Below, one piece after another: positions 7,705 to 16,340 of a stretch of 64,000 nucleotides of DNA (positions are counted from its first letter, which is position 1; every line of letters begins with the position of its first letter). Location: positions 1 to 64,000 of the forward strand of contig JAPPBX010000043.1 in assembly GCA_026702755.1 (NCBI GenBank), written 5' to 3'. This DNA comes from Candidatus Poribacteria bacterium. Lineage in GTDB: Bacteria > Poribacteria > WGA-4E > WGA-3G. The position numbers and the translations under genes were made by a program. The notes under the pieces are model-generated. The model was given only the letters and a program-made list of their open reading frames with translations. It did not search any database and was not told the DNA's origin.

Positions 7705-9074
7705 ATAGGTTTCCCTTGCATTGCTTCAGGGATATCTATGCCGAATTCATTTAATACCGTCGGGGCAATATCATATAGGCTTTTCGGAGGGACACATCCA
7801 CGCTTTGCTCCGTTCTGTTTGATAATAAAGATACCCATCTCCGCGTGGTTGCAATCGTCGGGACCGGTGTCGTTCTCGTAGGTATAGATGCTGTTATATC
7901 CGACACTTCCGACGGAGCGCCAAAAGAGATTTCCGAAGTAGACGATGAGGTCCGGTGGAATGTTCCGGCATTCCCGATAAACTTCTTCGGGTTTGAAAAC
8001 GCGCGTGTTGATATTATCTCCGGCTTCATCTACAATTGCTTCGAGTTGTGTTTTTAGTTCGTTGCGGACACTCTCGTAGTTTTGGGGACTGACAATTCCG
8101 TTCGGTTCTCTGCCTTCAACATTTATAAAGATTCGTCCGTAATATCCGCCTTCTCCCCACGCCTTGGTTTTTTCCCAATCCACCATATCCGGGGTCCACC
8201 GTGTAATCTCTTGCGGTTCGGTTTTGAGTGTTAGATAGCCGTGTTGCCGGAGCCATTCGTTGACGCAAATACCGCCGTCCATCCGTTTTGCGCCGTGGTC
8301 GGAGACAACCATGACAGTGGTATCCTCGTCTACGGACGCTAATGTCTCTCCGAGTTCTGCGTCGAGAACGCGATAGTAGTTCCGCATCGTCTCTGAGAAC
8401 GGCGAATTCGGTTCATATTTTGGATGCGTTTTGTCCCAAAATCGCCAGAAAGCGTGGTGAAGCCGGTCAGAACCCATTTCAACCATCGTGAAGAAATCCC
8501 ACTCTTTGGTCTTAATCAGATGGCGTGTGAGTTTGAAGCGTTCAGATGTCATCTTGAGGAGTTGTTGTTCCAGTTCGGCGCGTTGATCCGTTCGGAAATT
8601 TGGAATATCGATCATGTAATCGCTTGCGACCTGATCAATTTCCCGCGATAGTCGTCTTGGGAACGTCCACTGCGGGTTGCGGTCAGGCGTGAGGAAACTG
8701 GTGACCATCCATCCCGGAAATGGCTTGGCAGGGTAAGTGAGCGGTACTCCCAAAACGACCGATTTCTTCTGTGCCTGTCCCAAGAGGTCCCAGAGTGTTG
8801 GCACTTTCACGGCGTGTGCGTTTGCAATCGTCAAGGCATCGTAGGAGTAGTCTTTGCGGTTGCGAAAGCCGTAGATACCGATTTCGCCAGGATCGCGGCT
8901 GGTCATCATACACATCCACGCTGGCACGGTGATAGGTGGAATCGTACTCTCCAGTTCTCCGTACGTGCCTTCTGCCATCAAGCGATGTGTATTGGGCATA
9001 TCGTCTTTGAATGCGTTAAAGACGAGTTCCGGCGCAGCACAATCCCAACCGATAATAAGGACGCGTTTTCTCAT
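7701..9074 (-). CDS. Alkaline-phosphatase superfamily phosphodiesterase/nucleotide pyrophosphatase
   Basis: The 457-residue product belongs to the type I phosphodiesterase/nucleotide pyrophosphatase group of the alkaline phosphatase superfamily. The first metal site is GWDCAAPE at residue 9; the nucleophile is probably the Thr of TVPAWMCMMTS near residue 50. The other metal ligands are in GSDRLHHAFW, VVSDHGAKRMDG and DCNHAEMG. There is no signal peptide, so it is likely cytoplasmic. It sits among sulfatase and dioxygenase genes, so it may remove phosphate or sulfate esters from sugars or lipids; substrate not determinable. Confidence 0.85.
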   Translation of the reverse strand: MRKRVLIIGWDCAAPELVFNAFKDDMPNTHRLMAEGTYGELESTIPPITVPAWMCMMTSRDPGEIGIYGFRNRKDYSYDALTIANAHAVKVPTLWDLLGQAQKKSVVLGVPLTYPAKPFPGWMVTSFLTPDRNPQWTFPRRLSREIDQVASDYMIDIPNFRTDQRAELEQQLLKMTSERFKLTRHLIKTKEWDFFTMVEMGSDRLHHAFWRFWDKTHPKYEPNSPFSETMRNYYRVLDAELGETLASVDEDTTVMVVSDHGAKRMDGGICVNEWLRQHGYLTLKTEPQEITRWTPDMVDWEKTKAWGEGGYYGRIFINVEGREPNGIVSPQNYESVRNELKTQLEAIVDEAGDNINTRVFKPEEVYRECRNIPPDLIVYFGNLFWRSVGSVGYNSIYTYENDTGPDDCNHAEMGIFIIKQNGAKRGCVPPKSLYDIAPTVLNEFGIDIPEAMQGKPI

Positions 9075-9099
9075 ATTTTAATTATTAAATCTGCTTAAA

Positions 9100-9900
9100 T
9101 CACGGCTTGTGATCGGTGTTAACAGGCGGTTCGTCGTTGTCAAGAAAGCGGTCAATCGTGTTTCTCGTTGCCGGGCGCGTGCGGAAATCGGCAACCCATG
9201 GTTCACGGAAGTACGCCTGCTTTTCACGCGGTAAAGCGGACAACACTTCAGGTGGAATCGGTAGACGGTGCCAATGTGTCGCGAGATGCGCATAAGCGTT
9301 TAGTACTGCGACACGCGGTGTCTCCCGTTGCCACACGGGACCGGCGTGACACAGGTTTTCCGTGAAGAAGATTGCACTGCCAGCGGGGCATTCATAGGTC
9401 ATCAGGAACGGACTCCGCTCTCCGTCCTCTAATGACATGTGGTCAGGATGCATCGGGAAGTTGGATTTGTGACTACCGACGATAAAGTGTGTTCCACCAT
9501 CGTTTTTGGAAATATCTGTCAGTTCAAAAACGACGCGTACCATTCCAGCGTGGATCTGTCCGTTGTTGACACGGTATCCGAAAATCGGATCTGCCTGTTG
9601 CGGTCCACCACCGTGGAGTTCACCGTGCCTCCGCCCTTTTTCGCGCCAGACAGAGTAGGAGTGCTCTAACCGGATCTCAGGTCCGATGATTTCGTGTAGG
9701 ACCTCGAGGACTTTGGGATGGTCAATCAGGACGCTCGCGGGACCACCGGGTACGGCACGGTGTTCCGGTGGTAAGGATTCTTTGTCATGATGTATCCGGT
9801 CAATCTGATCAACGATTGCATCTACTTCGTCGCGTTCAAGGATCGCGGGACGCACAAGGAATCCGGTTAAGTCAAATCGAAATTTTTCTTCATCAGTCAT
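9100..9900 (-). CDS. Phytanoyl-CoA dioxygenase (PhyH) family protein
   Basis: The 266-residue product is a non-haem Fe(II)/2-oxoglutarate dioxygenase-like protein. The opening FDLTGFLVRPAILERDEVDAI is typical of the family. The C-terminal half contains VFELTDISKNDGGTHFIVG, GSHKSNFP, and CPAGSAIFFTENLCHAG followed by a conserved Arg near RETPRVAV. The metal His/Asp set cannot be assigned fully by eye. ATG 9900 is preceded by GGAG. It probably hydroxylates a small substrate and follows the phosphodiesterase with a 25-base gap, suggesting co-transcription. Confidence 0.85.
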   Translation of the reverse strand: MTDEEKFRFDLTGFLVRPAILERDEVDAIVDQIDRIHHDKESLPPEHRAVPGGPASVLIDHPKVLEVLHEIIGPEIRLEHSYSVWREKGRRHGELHGGGPQQADPIFGYRVNNGQIHAGMVRVVFELTDISKNDGGTHFIVGSHKSNFPMHPDHMSLEDGERSPFLMTYECPAGSAIFFTENLCHAGPVWQRETPRVAVLNAYAHLATHWHRLPIPPEVLSALPREKQAYFREPWVADFRTRPATRNTIDRFLDNDEPPVNTDHKP

Positions 9901-10024
9901 AGGTTATCTCCTATGTTGGCTTTGTGATAATGCATAGAATACATGGATATTTCTGATTTTATCGTAAAACCAACTACAACGAACAATTATAGTAAAACCC
10001 ACAATTAATTAGATATTGTAGAAC

Positions 10025-10084
10025 GGCGAGGATACAATCCTCGCCAGCAGCGGTGTGTGGAAGGGCGAGGATATAATCCTAGCC
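10025..10084. repeat. Tandem GGCGAGGAT-ATCCTCGCC hairpins
   Basis: Two copies of a 21-base inverted repeat lie at 10025-10045 and 10064-10084, directly after the sulfatase stop. The second has one base change in its right arm. They could act as transcription end signals but lack a T run. Confidence 0.7.
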
Positions 10085-10108
10085 AGCGTCGGTGAAGGTT
10101 TTCGCTTC

Positions 10109-11467
10109 TTATGCCCAGCGGGGTTTTCCTCCGCCGAACCGCTGCTCGCTGATGTTCCACAATTCCGATAGACCGAGTTGCCGAATGTGTTCAATTCCGG
10201 GTAGAAATGGGTCGTTTACTCGGGTTAGCCACTCTTGGAGTTCTGTCTCTAATTCTGCCCGCAGTCCTTGTGAGTCTGCATCGTCTATGAGATTGATCAT
10301 CTGATATGGGTCGTTGTCGTTGTCGTAGAGGAGCCATCCCGTTTCGTCGTAATGACGTGCGTAAGTGTGGCGATGCGTTCGGACACCACGCCACTCGCGG
10401 ATACCGAAGTGGAAGCCTTCACTCCCGTGTAATGGGACTCCAAGGAAGACAGATTGTGGCTCGTCAATTGTCTTGCCGAGCATCGCTTCTGAAAGGTCGA
10501 TGCCTTCGACACCCTCCGGAATCGGTAGGTCGCATAAGGATAACATTGACGGCATAAAGTCGACGAGGCTGAGCAGGGTATCCCGGGTAACGCCTGCTGG
10601 GATTCTACGGGGCCAGCGGATCATAAACGGGATACGGGCAGATTCTTCCCATGGCCGTTCTTTTCTGACGTGTCCATGGCTACCGAGCATATCACCGTGA
10701 TCGGACGTGTAGACGAGAATAGTATCGTCAGCGATGCCGAGTTCGTCGAGGGCAGTCATCAAGCGTGCAAGGTTTTCATCCAGAGCCGTGATATGCGCGT
10801 AGTAGCCGGAGATGTCTTTCCGTGTTGCGGGTGTATCTGTCGCGTTTGGCCGTAACTGAATCTGGTCGGGTGGATACATCTCCTTGTAACGTTCAGGGAC
10901 ATGTTCATAAGGATTATGCGGTGGTCCCCAGCTCATATAGAGGCAGAAGGGTTCATCGACGTGGTCGCGGCAGTATTGAATCGCCTGATCGGTCTGGAAC
11001 TCTGGTTCGTAACCTTCAATCTGCATCTGATTCCCATCAGAGTCGTGGTAAGGTGCATTGAAATAGTTATGATGACAATTCCATCCGATCCAATGGTCAA
11101 AGCCGAAACGCATTTCAGGGGTGATGAACTTGTCCCGCGGCATACCGCCGAGGTGCCATTTGCCGATGTAGCCGGTTGCGTATTCTGCTTCTTTGAAGAC
11201 TTCCGCAATGCCGGTTTCTGTCAATGGGAGTGGCAGATCGTTGGAAACGGCTTTGTGGTTCAACGGGTATTTGCCTGTCATGAGGCATCCACGCGCAGGC
11301 ACACATATCGGGACGTTCGTGAAGGTGTTCGGAAAAAACATCCCTTCCTGTGCGAGTTGATCCATCGCAGGCGTTTGCACTTGCGGGTTGCCTGCGCATC
11401 CGACATCGCATTGACGATGCTGATCGCCGAAAACAAAAATTAGATTGGGTTTACGGGCGGTTTCCAT
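10109..11467 (-). CDS. Sulfatase (formylglycine-dependent, Cys type)
   Basis: The 452-residue type I sulfatase carries the formylglycine signature CVPARGCLMTGKYP at about residues 55-68, with Cys as the residue to be oxidised. The first metal Asp lies in FVFGDQHRQ, and the second metal pair in TSDHGDMLGSHG at about residue 260. GKWHLGG near residue 101 is a further hallmark. There is no signal peptide, so it would act inside the cell on imported sulfated sugars. The substrate is not predictable. A formylglycine-generating enzyme is not in this window. The start at 11467 follows AAGGAAC. Confidence 0.92.
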   Translation of the reverse strand: METARKPNLIFVFGDQHRQCDVGCAGNPQVQTPAMDQLAQEGMFFPNTFTNVPICVPARGCLMTGKYPLNHKAVSNDLPLPLTETGIAEVFKEAEYATGYIGKWHLGGMPRDKFITPEMRFGFDHWIGWNCHHNYFNAPYHDSDGNQMQIEGYEPEFQTDQAIQYCRDHVDEPFCLYMSWGPPHNPYEHVPERYKEMYPPDQIQLRPNATDTPATRKDISGYYAHITALDENLARLMTALDELGIADDTILVYTSDHGDMLGSHGHVRKERPWEESARIPFMIRWPRRIPAGVTRDTLLSLVDFMPSMLSLCDLPIPEGVEGIDLSEAMLGKTIDEPQSVFLGVPLHGSEGFHFGIREWRGVRTHRHTYARHYDETGWLLYDNDNDPYQMINLIDDADSQGLRAELETELQEWLTRVNDPFLPGIEHIRQLGLSELWNISEQRFGGGKPRWA

Positions 11468-11503
11468 TGCTGTTCCTTTATAAGTAAGATAGGCTGTTCT
11501 GTC

Positions 11504-12511
11504 TCACTGCATCCACGTATAAATTTGGCGAAGTGCTCCCTCACTCTGGGCCCACAGTGCCCTTTTCAGTGGTGAAAGGATCTTTGTGTAGCTGGCGAAA
11601 TCTGTATGAACGGCGCGATACTGTTCTTTATGCGCGATTAACCCTGTGTTCTCCGGAGGCGATGCCCCGAAATCCACCCATTCATATTTTTCACGACACG
11701 CTTGTGTAATGATGTAGTGGAAAATCGCGTTGTTAGGGCGGTATTTCAAAAATTCTGGCACGGATGCCTCGCACCACAAGGTTAGGGTCCGGTTGAAATG
11801 TAGATAGAGCAATCCCGCGATCATTGTCCCGCGATATGTCGCGATAGCAAGTCTGGCGATTTTCTGCTCTAAAAGCGTTTGCATGAGTGATTGTGGCTTC
11901 GGCGTGCCTCCCAATCGTTTTACCGTTGTGAGATACATGTTGTAGAATGTGGATAACGCCTCTGGGTTGTCCGTATTCGTGACTTCTACACCCGATTTTT
12001 CCGCTTTTCGCACTGCACCTCGCACGCGTTTGTTATAGGCGTGCCAGAGCGTATCAATGTCCCCGTTTGTCTTTAAAAGATGTGTGAAGTGAGTTGTACA
12101 TTCATAGCCGATTTCCGTGAGAAGATCACCGTAGATCGCGGTGTGTTCTGGTGTCAACGTCCAGCGGATCTCACACCACCCTCTTTCCATTGCTGCCGTT
12201 TCAACGGATGCTATCAACGCTTCGGGGTTTGCCTGTGATGAATCTATAAGATGGACACCGCCAAATAGGTTCCACGGCATTGAGTGCCATAAACGGATGC
12301 CCGGTATCGGCTGAAAGACGAAGGCGGGCAGCACACCTACAATTGCGTCTTCTTGCCTAATGAGTGAATAGACTGGGGTAAGTTGTCTGAACGAACTCGC
12401 TAATGCATCTCGCCACGCGAGGCTTTGGAAGGCAGTACTCCCCGGACACTGCCGAATAATGGTGTCCCACTCGTTCTGGTTTTGAGGGGTAAGGGGTTCT
12501 ACCGTGTACAC
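11504..12511 (-). CDS. FemAB/GNAT-like acyltransferase (Acetyltransf_6 type)
   Basis: The product belongs to the FemAB-like double-GNAT group. AFQSLAWRDALASSF at about residue 26 and KRVRGAVRKAEKSGVEV in the centre are typical, and the end contains YEWVDFGASPPENTG followed by a run matching the acyl-acceptor half. A start at GTG 12511 lies 15 bases after the stop of the upstream gene; a longer frame exists but would overlap that gene by 100 bases. Members add amino acids to lipid or peptidoglycan acceptors or acylate polysaccharides; the substrate is unknown. Confidence 0.7.
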   Translation of the reverse strand: MYTVEPLTPQNQNEWDTIIRQCPGSTAFQSLAWRDALASSFRQLTPVYSLIRQEDAIVGVLPAFVFQPIPGIRLWHSMPWNLFGGVHLIDSSQANPEALIASVETAAMERGWCEIRWTLTPEHTAIYGDLLTEIGYECTTHFTHLLKTNGDIDTLWHAYNKRVRGAVRKAEKSGVEVTNTDNPEALSTFYNMYLTTVKRLGGTPKPQSLMQTLLEQKIARLAIATYRGTMIAGLLYLHFNRTLTLWCEASVPEFLKYRPNNAIFHYIITQACREKYEWVDFGASPPENTGLIAHKEQYRAVHTDFASYTKILSPLKRALWAQSEGALRQIYTWMQ

Positions 12512-12525
12512 ATGTAGATTGAAAA

Positions 12526-13464
12526 TTATGTCGCCAATGCTGCAAACAGTGCCTTGATGTAGCCAACGGAATAGGCTAACCCGACATCGCCTTCTAATCT
12601 CGGAATATGATCGGCGTTGATACACCCGTCAAATCCGACCTTTTGGAGTTCTCGGACAATTTTGAAGGCGTTCATATCGCCATCGTCGAGGAGGACTTCC
12701 TCGAACGCACCAGCCGTTGAGAGACTTCCACGTACGTTTCGCAGGTGAACCATGAAGATGCGTCCTTTACGTCCGTAGTTGTTGATTTCGTCGAGGACAA
12801 TGGTGCTACCACCCGCTTCGGCACGGGTGCCGCAACAGTAAAGGTAGCCAACGTTCCTACTGGGAAACGCATCGATGACACGATGAAAGCCGAGGCTGCC
12901 GAGCGGTGTATCCGGGTTTGGCACGTCTGATGGATGGATGGCGAGTTTAATGTCGTGGTCGTCGGCGATAGGGACGAGTGCACCGTAGACCTCGGTGAAG
13001 CGTTTCCACCATTCGTCGAGTGCTTCCATTGTGGGTGTGTCTGGCGGATTCTTGGTGGCGGCACGGCTTTCGCCGCGTGAGGTATATCCACCCCTATGGA
13101 CAGAAGGATAACGCGTCATGAGATAATCAAAGGTATCTCCCCAGAAGCGTTGCCGTGCGATAGGCACACCGGCTTCGGCGAAGACCCGAAGCGCATTACA
13201 TGTGTTCTCCAGTTCCTTTTCACCATCGGGTTGTCCCGTCATGAACTTCTCTGTGATATTCGGAAGCGTTACGCGGTTGATGTCGAGTCCCCATGAACGG
13301 ATCTGTTTCTTGATTTTCAGTACTTCGTCTAAATCGGGGTAACCCTGTTCACTAACGCCGGGGAAAGCACCGCCGTTTCCGAAGTCAATGCAGTCGGCAC
13401 CGAGTTGTGTAACCTGTTTTAGGTAACTATCTGAAAGTCCACCATCCCAGACTGAAATCCTCAT
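12526..13464 (-). CDS. Mannonate dehydratase (UxuA)-like TIM-barrel enzyme
   Basis: The 312-residue product matches the UxuA family, which dehydrates D-mannonate to 2-keto-3-deoxygluconate. Metal-site segments are visible in order: AIHPSDVP, YCCGTRAEAGG, MVHLRNVRG, LDDGDMNAF and the late NADHIPRLEGD. It is shorter than E. coli UxuA (about 390 residues), as in many sugar-acid-degrading relatives. This fits the oligogalacturonate lyase-like gene in the same region. The leader repeat carrying AAGGAAAA ends about 20 bases before the start. Other hydro-lyases of the fold are possible. Confidence 0.75.
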   Translation of the reverse strand: MRISVWDGGLSDSYLKQVTQLGADCIDFGNGGAFPGVSEQGYPDLDEVLKIKKQIRSWGLDINRVTLPNITEKFMTGQPDGEKELENTCNALRVFAEAGVPIARQRFWGDTFDYLMTRYPSVHRGGYTSRGESRAATKNPPDTPTMEALDEWWKRFTEVYGALVPIADDHDIKLAIHPSDVPNPDTPLGSLGFHRVIDAFPSRNVGYLYCCGTRAEAGGSTIVLDEINNYGRKGRIFMVHLRNVRGSLSTAGAFEEVLLDDGDMNAFKIVRELQKVGFDGCINADHIPRLEGDVGLAYSVGYIKALFAALAT

Positions 13465-13487
13465 ATTTTTAATTTTCCTTTTTTTAA

Positions 13488-13516
13488 TTTTCCTTGCGGT
13501 TCGTTCAGAGAGGTTA
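13488..13516 (-). repeat. Leader repeat AACGAACCGCAAGGAAAA, copy 1
   Basis: Read in the gene direction this repeat ends in CGCAAGGAAAA, a ribosome-binding-like string, 24 bases before the start of the mannonate dehydratase-like gene. Sister copies lie at 13668 (degenerate), 15241 and 20423. Confidence 0.7.
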
Positions 13517-13544
13517 AGCGTTCATATCCGCCCACCGTATAGCT

Positions 13545-13640
13545 GAAGAAATCCGCAGAAATCCGCAGAAACACCCAAGCAATACGCAGAAATACCCAAG
13601 CAAAAACACCCCAAGCAAAAACCCCTCCATTACATTTCGG
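13545..13640. repeat. Short tandem AGAAATCCGCAG / ACCCAAGCAAAAAC repeats
   Basis: AAATCCGCAGA occurs twice in tandem and CCCAAGCAA(AAAC) three times, then CATTACATTTCGG. The same CACCCAAGCAAAA...CATTACATTTCGG string recurs at 55536-55572. The 259-base gap between 13465 and 13723 holds no gene. Confidence 0.6.
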
Positions 13641-13667
13641 ACTTGCGATCTTTGGCTAACTTTCTAC

Positions 13668-13697
13668 TTTTCCTTGTGGTTCAATGAAGGGGGTTAG
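13668..13697 (-). repeat. Leader repeat, degenerate copy 2
   Basis: TTTTCCTTGTGGTTCAATGAAGG differs from the other copies by several bases and lies about 200 bases from a start codon. Confidence 0.5.
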
Positions 13698-13723
13698 GCA
13701 TTAACATTTATCTCCGCTTGTTA

Positions 13724-14731
13724 TCAAAGAGGTAACGGAACAGATTGTCCACTCTCTACGGATTGGTATGCGGCAAGTGCGATTTCGACTGCGGCGCGCC
13801 CGTCTAATCCTGTGATCGGCGGTGGTGTATCGTTACGGATCGCCTCCACGAAGACGCGGATCTCTTCTTGAACCGGTGGGGGTACCGTAATATCTGCGAT
13901 TTTAATCTGTCGTCCTTCACCCTCAAAGGGTTTTATCTGGATAGTTGCGTCGCCACCCCAGGTCTGTGGGAAGTAGATGGAACCGCCTTCACAATCGACA
14001 CGTCCACCGTATCCACCAACGGCAGACACATGACTGGAATGGAGCAAACCGACTGCACCGTTTACAAAATTCAAAGAAGCAAGAACGACATCTGGATAGT
14101 CGCTCTTATCTGGTCCGTATTGTCCACCAGCACCATAGACAGCGGTGACATCCCCACAGGTCCAGCGCATAAAGTCGATTTCGTGTGCGTTGATTTCCAT
14201 GAGGGTCCCACCGGATTTCGCACGTTCTAATCGCCATGGGGTATGACTATACCCACTGCTCCAAGGTCCACCGATACGATGCACCATCATACAAGCGGGC
14301 GCGCCGAGTTCACCGCTTTGCACGATCTCGCGGACTTTGGAGTGCGTCGCGTGATAACGACACACCAAACCGATAGTAAGTTTTACATCGTTTTTCTCGG
14401 CGGCAGCAATCATCGCATCGCAATCGGACAGCGTCGGTGCCATTGGTTTTTCGGAAAAAACGTGTTTGCCTGCGTTTGCTGCATCGACTGCCATGGGTGA
14501 ATGCATAAACGGCGGTGACGCTATCAGGACTGCTTGAATCCGATCGTCGGCAAGTAGTTCATGGTAATCCGACGTGTAAGATGCATCAAGGTCTGTGGCA
14601 AGTTTTTCTGCCAGTGCGTCTTGCACATCGCTGACGCAGATGACTTCTATCCCTTCAACGGCGTGTGCGCCATTCGCGAGGCTTCTGCCCATGCCGCCGC
14701 ATCCGATAACACCAACTCCTATCGTTTCCAT
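13724..14731 (-). CDS. Gfo/Idh/MocA-family oxidoreductase
   Basis: The 335-residue NAD(P)-dependent dehydrogenase has the Rossmann glycine motif GVIGCGGMG at residues 7-15. The conserved EKPMAPTLSDCD at about residue 94 contains the catalytic-type Lys. GGTLMEINAHEIDFMRW at about residue 175 carries the His typical of sugar dehydrogenases of this family. It likely oxidises a sugar or inositol. A truncated, diverged copy of its N-terminus lies immediately upstream (14863-15231), so a tandem duplication happened here. Confidence 0.9.
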   Translation of the reverse strand: METIGVGVIGCGGMGRSLANGAHAVEGIEVICVSDVQDALAEKLATDLDASYTSDYHELLADDRIQAVLIASPPFMHSPMAVDAANAGKHVFSEKPMAPTLSDCDAMIAAAEKNDVKLTIGLVCRYHATHSKVREIVQSGELGAPACMMVHRIGGPWSSGYSHTPWRLERAKSGGTLMEINAHEIDFMRWTCGDVTAVYGAGGQYGPDKSDYPDVVLASLNFVNGAVGLLHSSHVSAVGGYGGRVDCEGGSIYFPQTWGGDATIQIKPFEGEGRQIKIADITVPPPVQEEIRVFVEAIRNDTPPPITGLDGRAAVEIALAAYQSVESGQSVPLPL

Positions 14732-14862
14732 AATTTATCTCTCCGTTTAATTACGGTGGATTTGTAATTACGTATACACCTTCGATCAGAAACCAATCTC
14801 TAACTTATCTTATCAGGAAGGGATTTGGAAACCTCGCTAATGATGCACCTACTAATAAATAT

Positions 14863-15231
14863 CTACGTGTTTCTAAGGTTATCAAAAAATTCCTCTGGCG
14901 GGAGTAAATGTTCAATGAGCATCTGTTGAATTCCTTCTGTGTCGAGTGGTGCTATGCTATGAAAATTATATTTACCAGCTGCCACCGTATCAGTTACGAT
15001 CTCCTGTGAAGGTGGCGTAGCAATTAACACCACATGAACCCGGTCATCTGAGAGCAATTCATGATAATCCGATGTCCATGACACATTGAGGTCTGCTGCA
15101 AGTTTTTCAGCCAGTGCTTCTTGCGAGTCGCTAACGTAGATAACCTCTAAGCCTTCAACAGCATGCGCACTGATGGCAAGGTGTCTCCCCATATCGTCGC
15201 ACCCAATAACACCAATTCCAATCGTTTCCAT
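14863..15231 (-). pseudogene. Truncated duplicate of the Gfo/Idh/MocA oxidoreductase
   Basis: The first 75 residues are closely similar to the neighbouring 335-residue enzyme (METIGIGVIGC, ALAEKLAADLN, TSDYHELLSDDRVHVVLIAT). After residue 75 the similarity ends, and the protein stops at 122 residues without the substrate domain. The glycine motif is damaged (GCDDMG instead of GCGGMG), so cofactor binding is doubtful. A leader repeat supplies AAGGAAAA 10 bases before the ATG, so it may still be translated. I read it as a gene relic, possibly expressed. Confidence 0.75.
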
Positions 15232-15240
15232 TTTTTTACT

Positions 15241-15270
15241 TTTCCTTGCGGTTCGTTTGGACGGGTTTAG
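15241..15270 (-). repeat. Leader repeat AACGAACCGCAAGGAAAA, copy 3
   Basis: The repeat provides the ribosome-binding-like AAGGAAAA 10 bases before the ATG at 15231. Its similarity to the 20423 copy continues leftward in gene sense (GGGTTT...AACGCTCCT). Confidence 0.7.
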
Positions 15271-15303
15271 GGAAAACGCTCCTGTACATATATTCAGAAA
15301 AAA

Positions 15304-16203
15304 TTATCTTCGTCTGGCTTTGATGTGACCCCACGTAGTGCTTAAATGGTTCACAGAGGGGCTGACATCGAGCCCTGTGGCTTTCATATTGTTTTGAACC
15401 TCTGCTGCACTCAAGACGCGGTCATAGATACGGAATTCGTCGATATACCCCTGAATTGTATCGCAATCACACCCATCTGAACGGTCTCCAATACCGAGGA
15501 AAAGCCCACCTTTTGGGATTTTACCACCCTTCATGGCGTACCTCTTTTCCTGCTTTCCATTCACATAGTAGTGAACCGTTTCACCGTCATAAGTGCCGGC
15601 AAGGTGCAGCCACTCTTCAAGCGGAATATCTTCCAGTACATTGTCTTTCGCTGCTTGGGTTGATTGACCACCGGCTCTGATGAAGAAGCCGTGTTGGTTA
15701 TCATCATCGTCGTAGTAAAGGCTCGCGACTGCGGTGTTTGCTGGCATATCGTCGAGTGAGATAATCCGATTCCAACTGTCATCGAGGGCGTTGATGTAGA
15801 CCCAGCATTCCAAAGTGATCTCATCCCAATCACGGTCAATTTTCGGTGGGTTTGAATCTTCAACGAGGAGGCGGTCAACACTGCCATCGAAAAGGATGCA
15901 CTCGCCGACTTGGCAGTCAGAAGCAGGTGCAAGTTCGGGGTCCCCCTTAACAGCGGCAGCGAGCCCTGAAAAGATATCTACTGCCTCTTTTTTAATTTTT
16001 ACTGTGTCTTTGTCGAAAGACCAATAAGCGACTAAACCATTTTCAACTGCACCGGTGATTGCATCGGCTGGCGGCGCGTTCCATAAGAGAAGCGCGAGAA
16101 GGAGAAAGGCGAATGCGCATTTGGCATTCGCAAAGACTGTGAAGCACTGTGAATTTTTCACAAAATGTCTATCCTGAAAACGAGCACCGCTTTTTAGATA
16201 CAT
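15304..16203 (-). CDS. Secreted LamG (concanavalin A-like) domain protein
   Basis: The 299-residue product has a long basic N-region and a signal core (AFAFLLLALLLW, cleavage near ADA). A single LamG/ConA-like jelly-roll covers about residues 55-275: GLVAYWSFD, ITLECWVYINA, GTYDGETVHYYVNG and IDEFRIYDRVLSAAEV are all typical. Such domains bind glycans. The last residues, LSTTWGHIKARRR, include a TWGxIK tail echoed by the TolB-like protein at 42091 (TTLWGKLK). The start at 16203 follows GGAAGGAG. A glycan-binding surface protein is likely. Confidence 0.85.
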   Translation of the reverse strand: MYLKSGARFQDRHFVKNSQCFTVFANAKCAFAFLLLALLLWNAPPADAITGAVENGLVAYWSFDKDTVKIKKEAVDIFSGLAAAVKGDPELAPASDCQVGECILFDGSVDRLLVEDSNPPKIDRDWDEITLECWVYINALDDSWNRIISLDDMPANTAVASLYYDDDDNQHGFFIRAGGQSTQAAKDNVLEDIPLEEWLHLAGTYDGETVHYYVNGKQEKRYAMKGGKIPKGGLFLGIGDRSDGCDCDTIQGYIDEFRIYDRVLSAAEVQNNMKATGLDVSPSVNHLSTTWGHIKARRR

Positions 16204-16340
16204 GATTCACTCCTTCCACCTGTTAAAGTGGTATCAGATCGTTGAGGCATGAATGCCACGACCTATAATTTCAGTTTGTTTGAGCACCTATATACGAATG
16301 CGTTGCATCCCATCGCGTTCCAGTGACAGAAATAGAGCGT

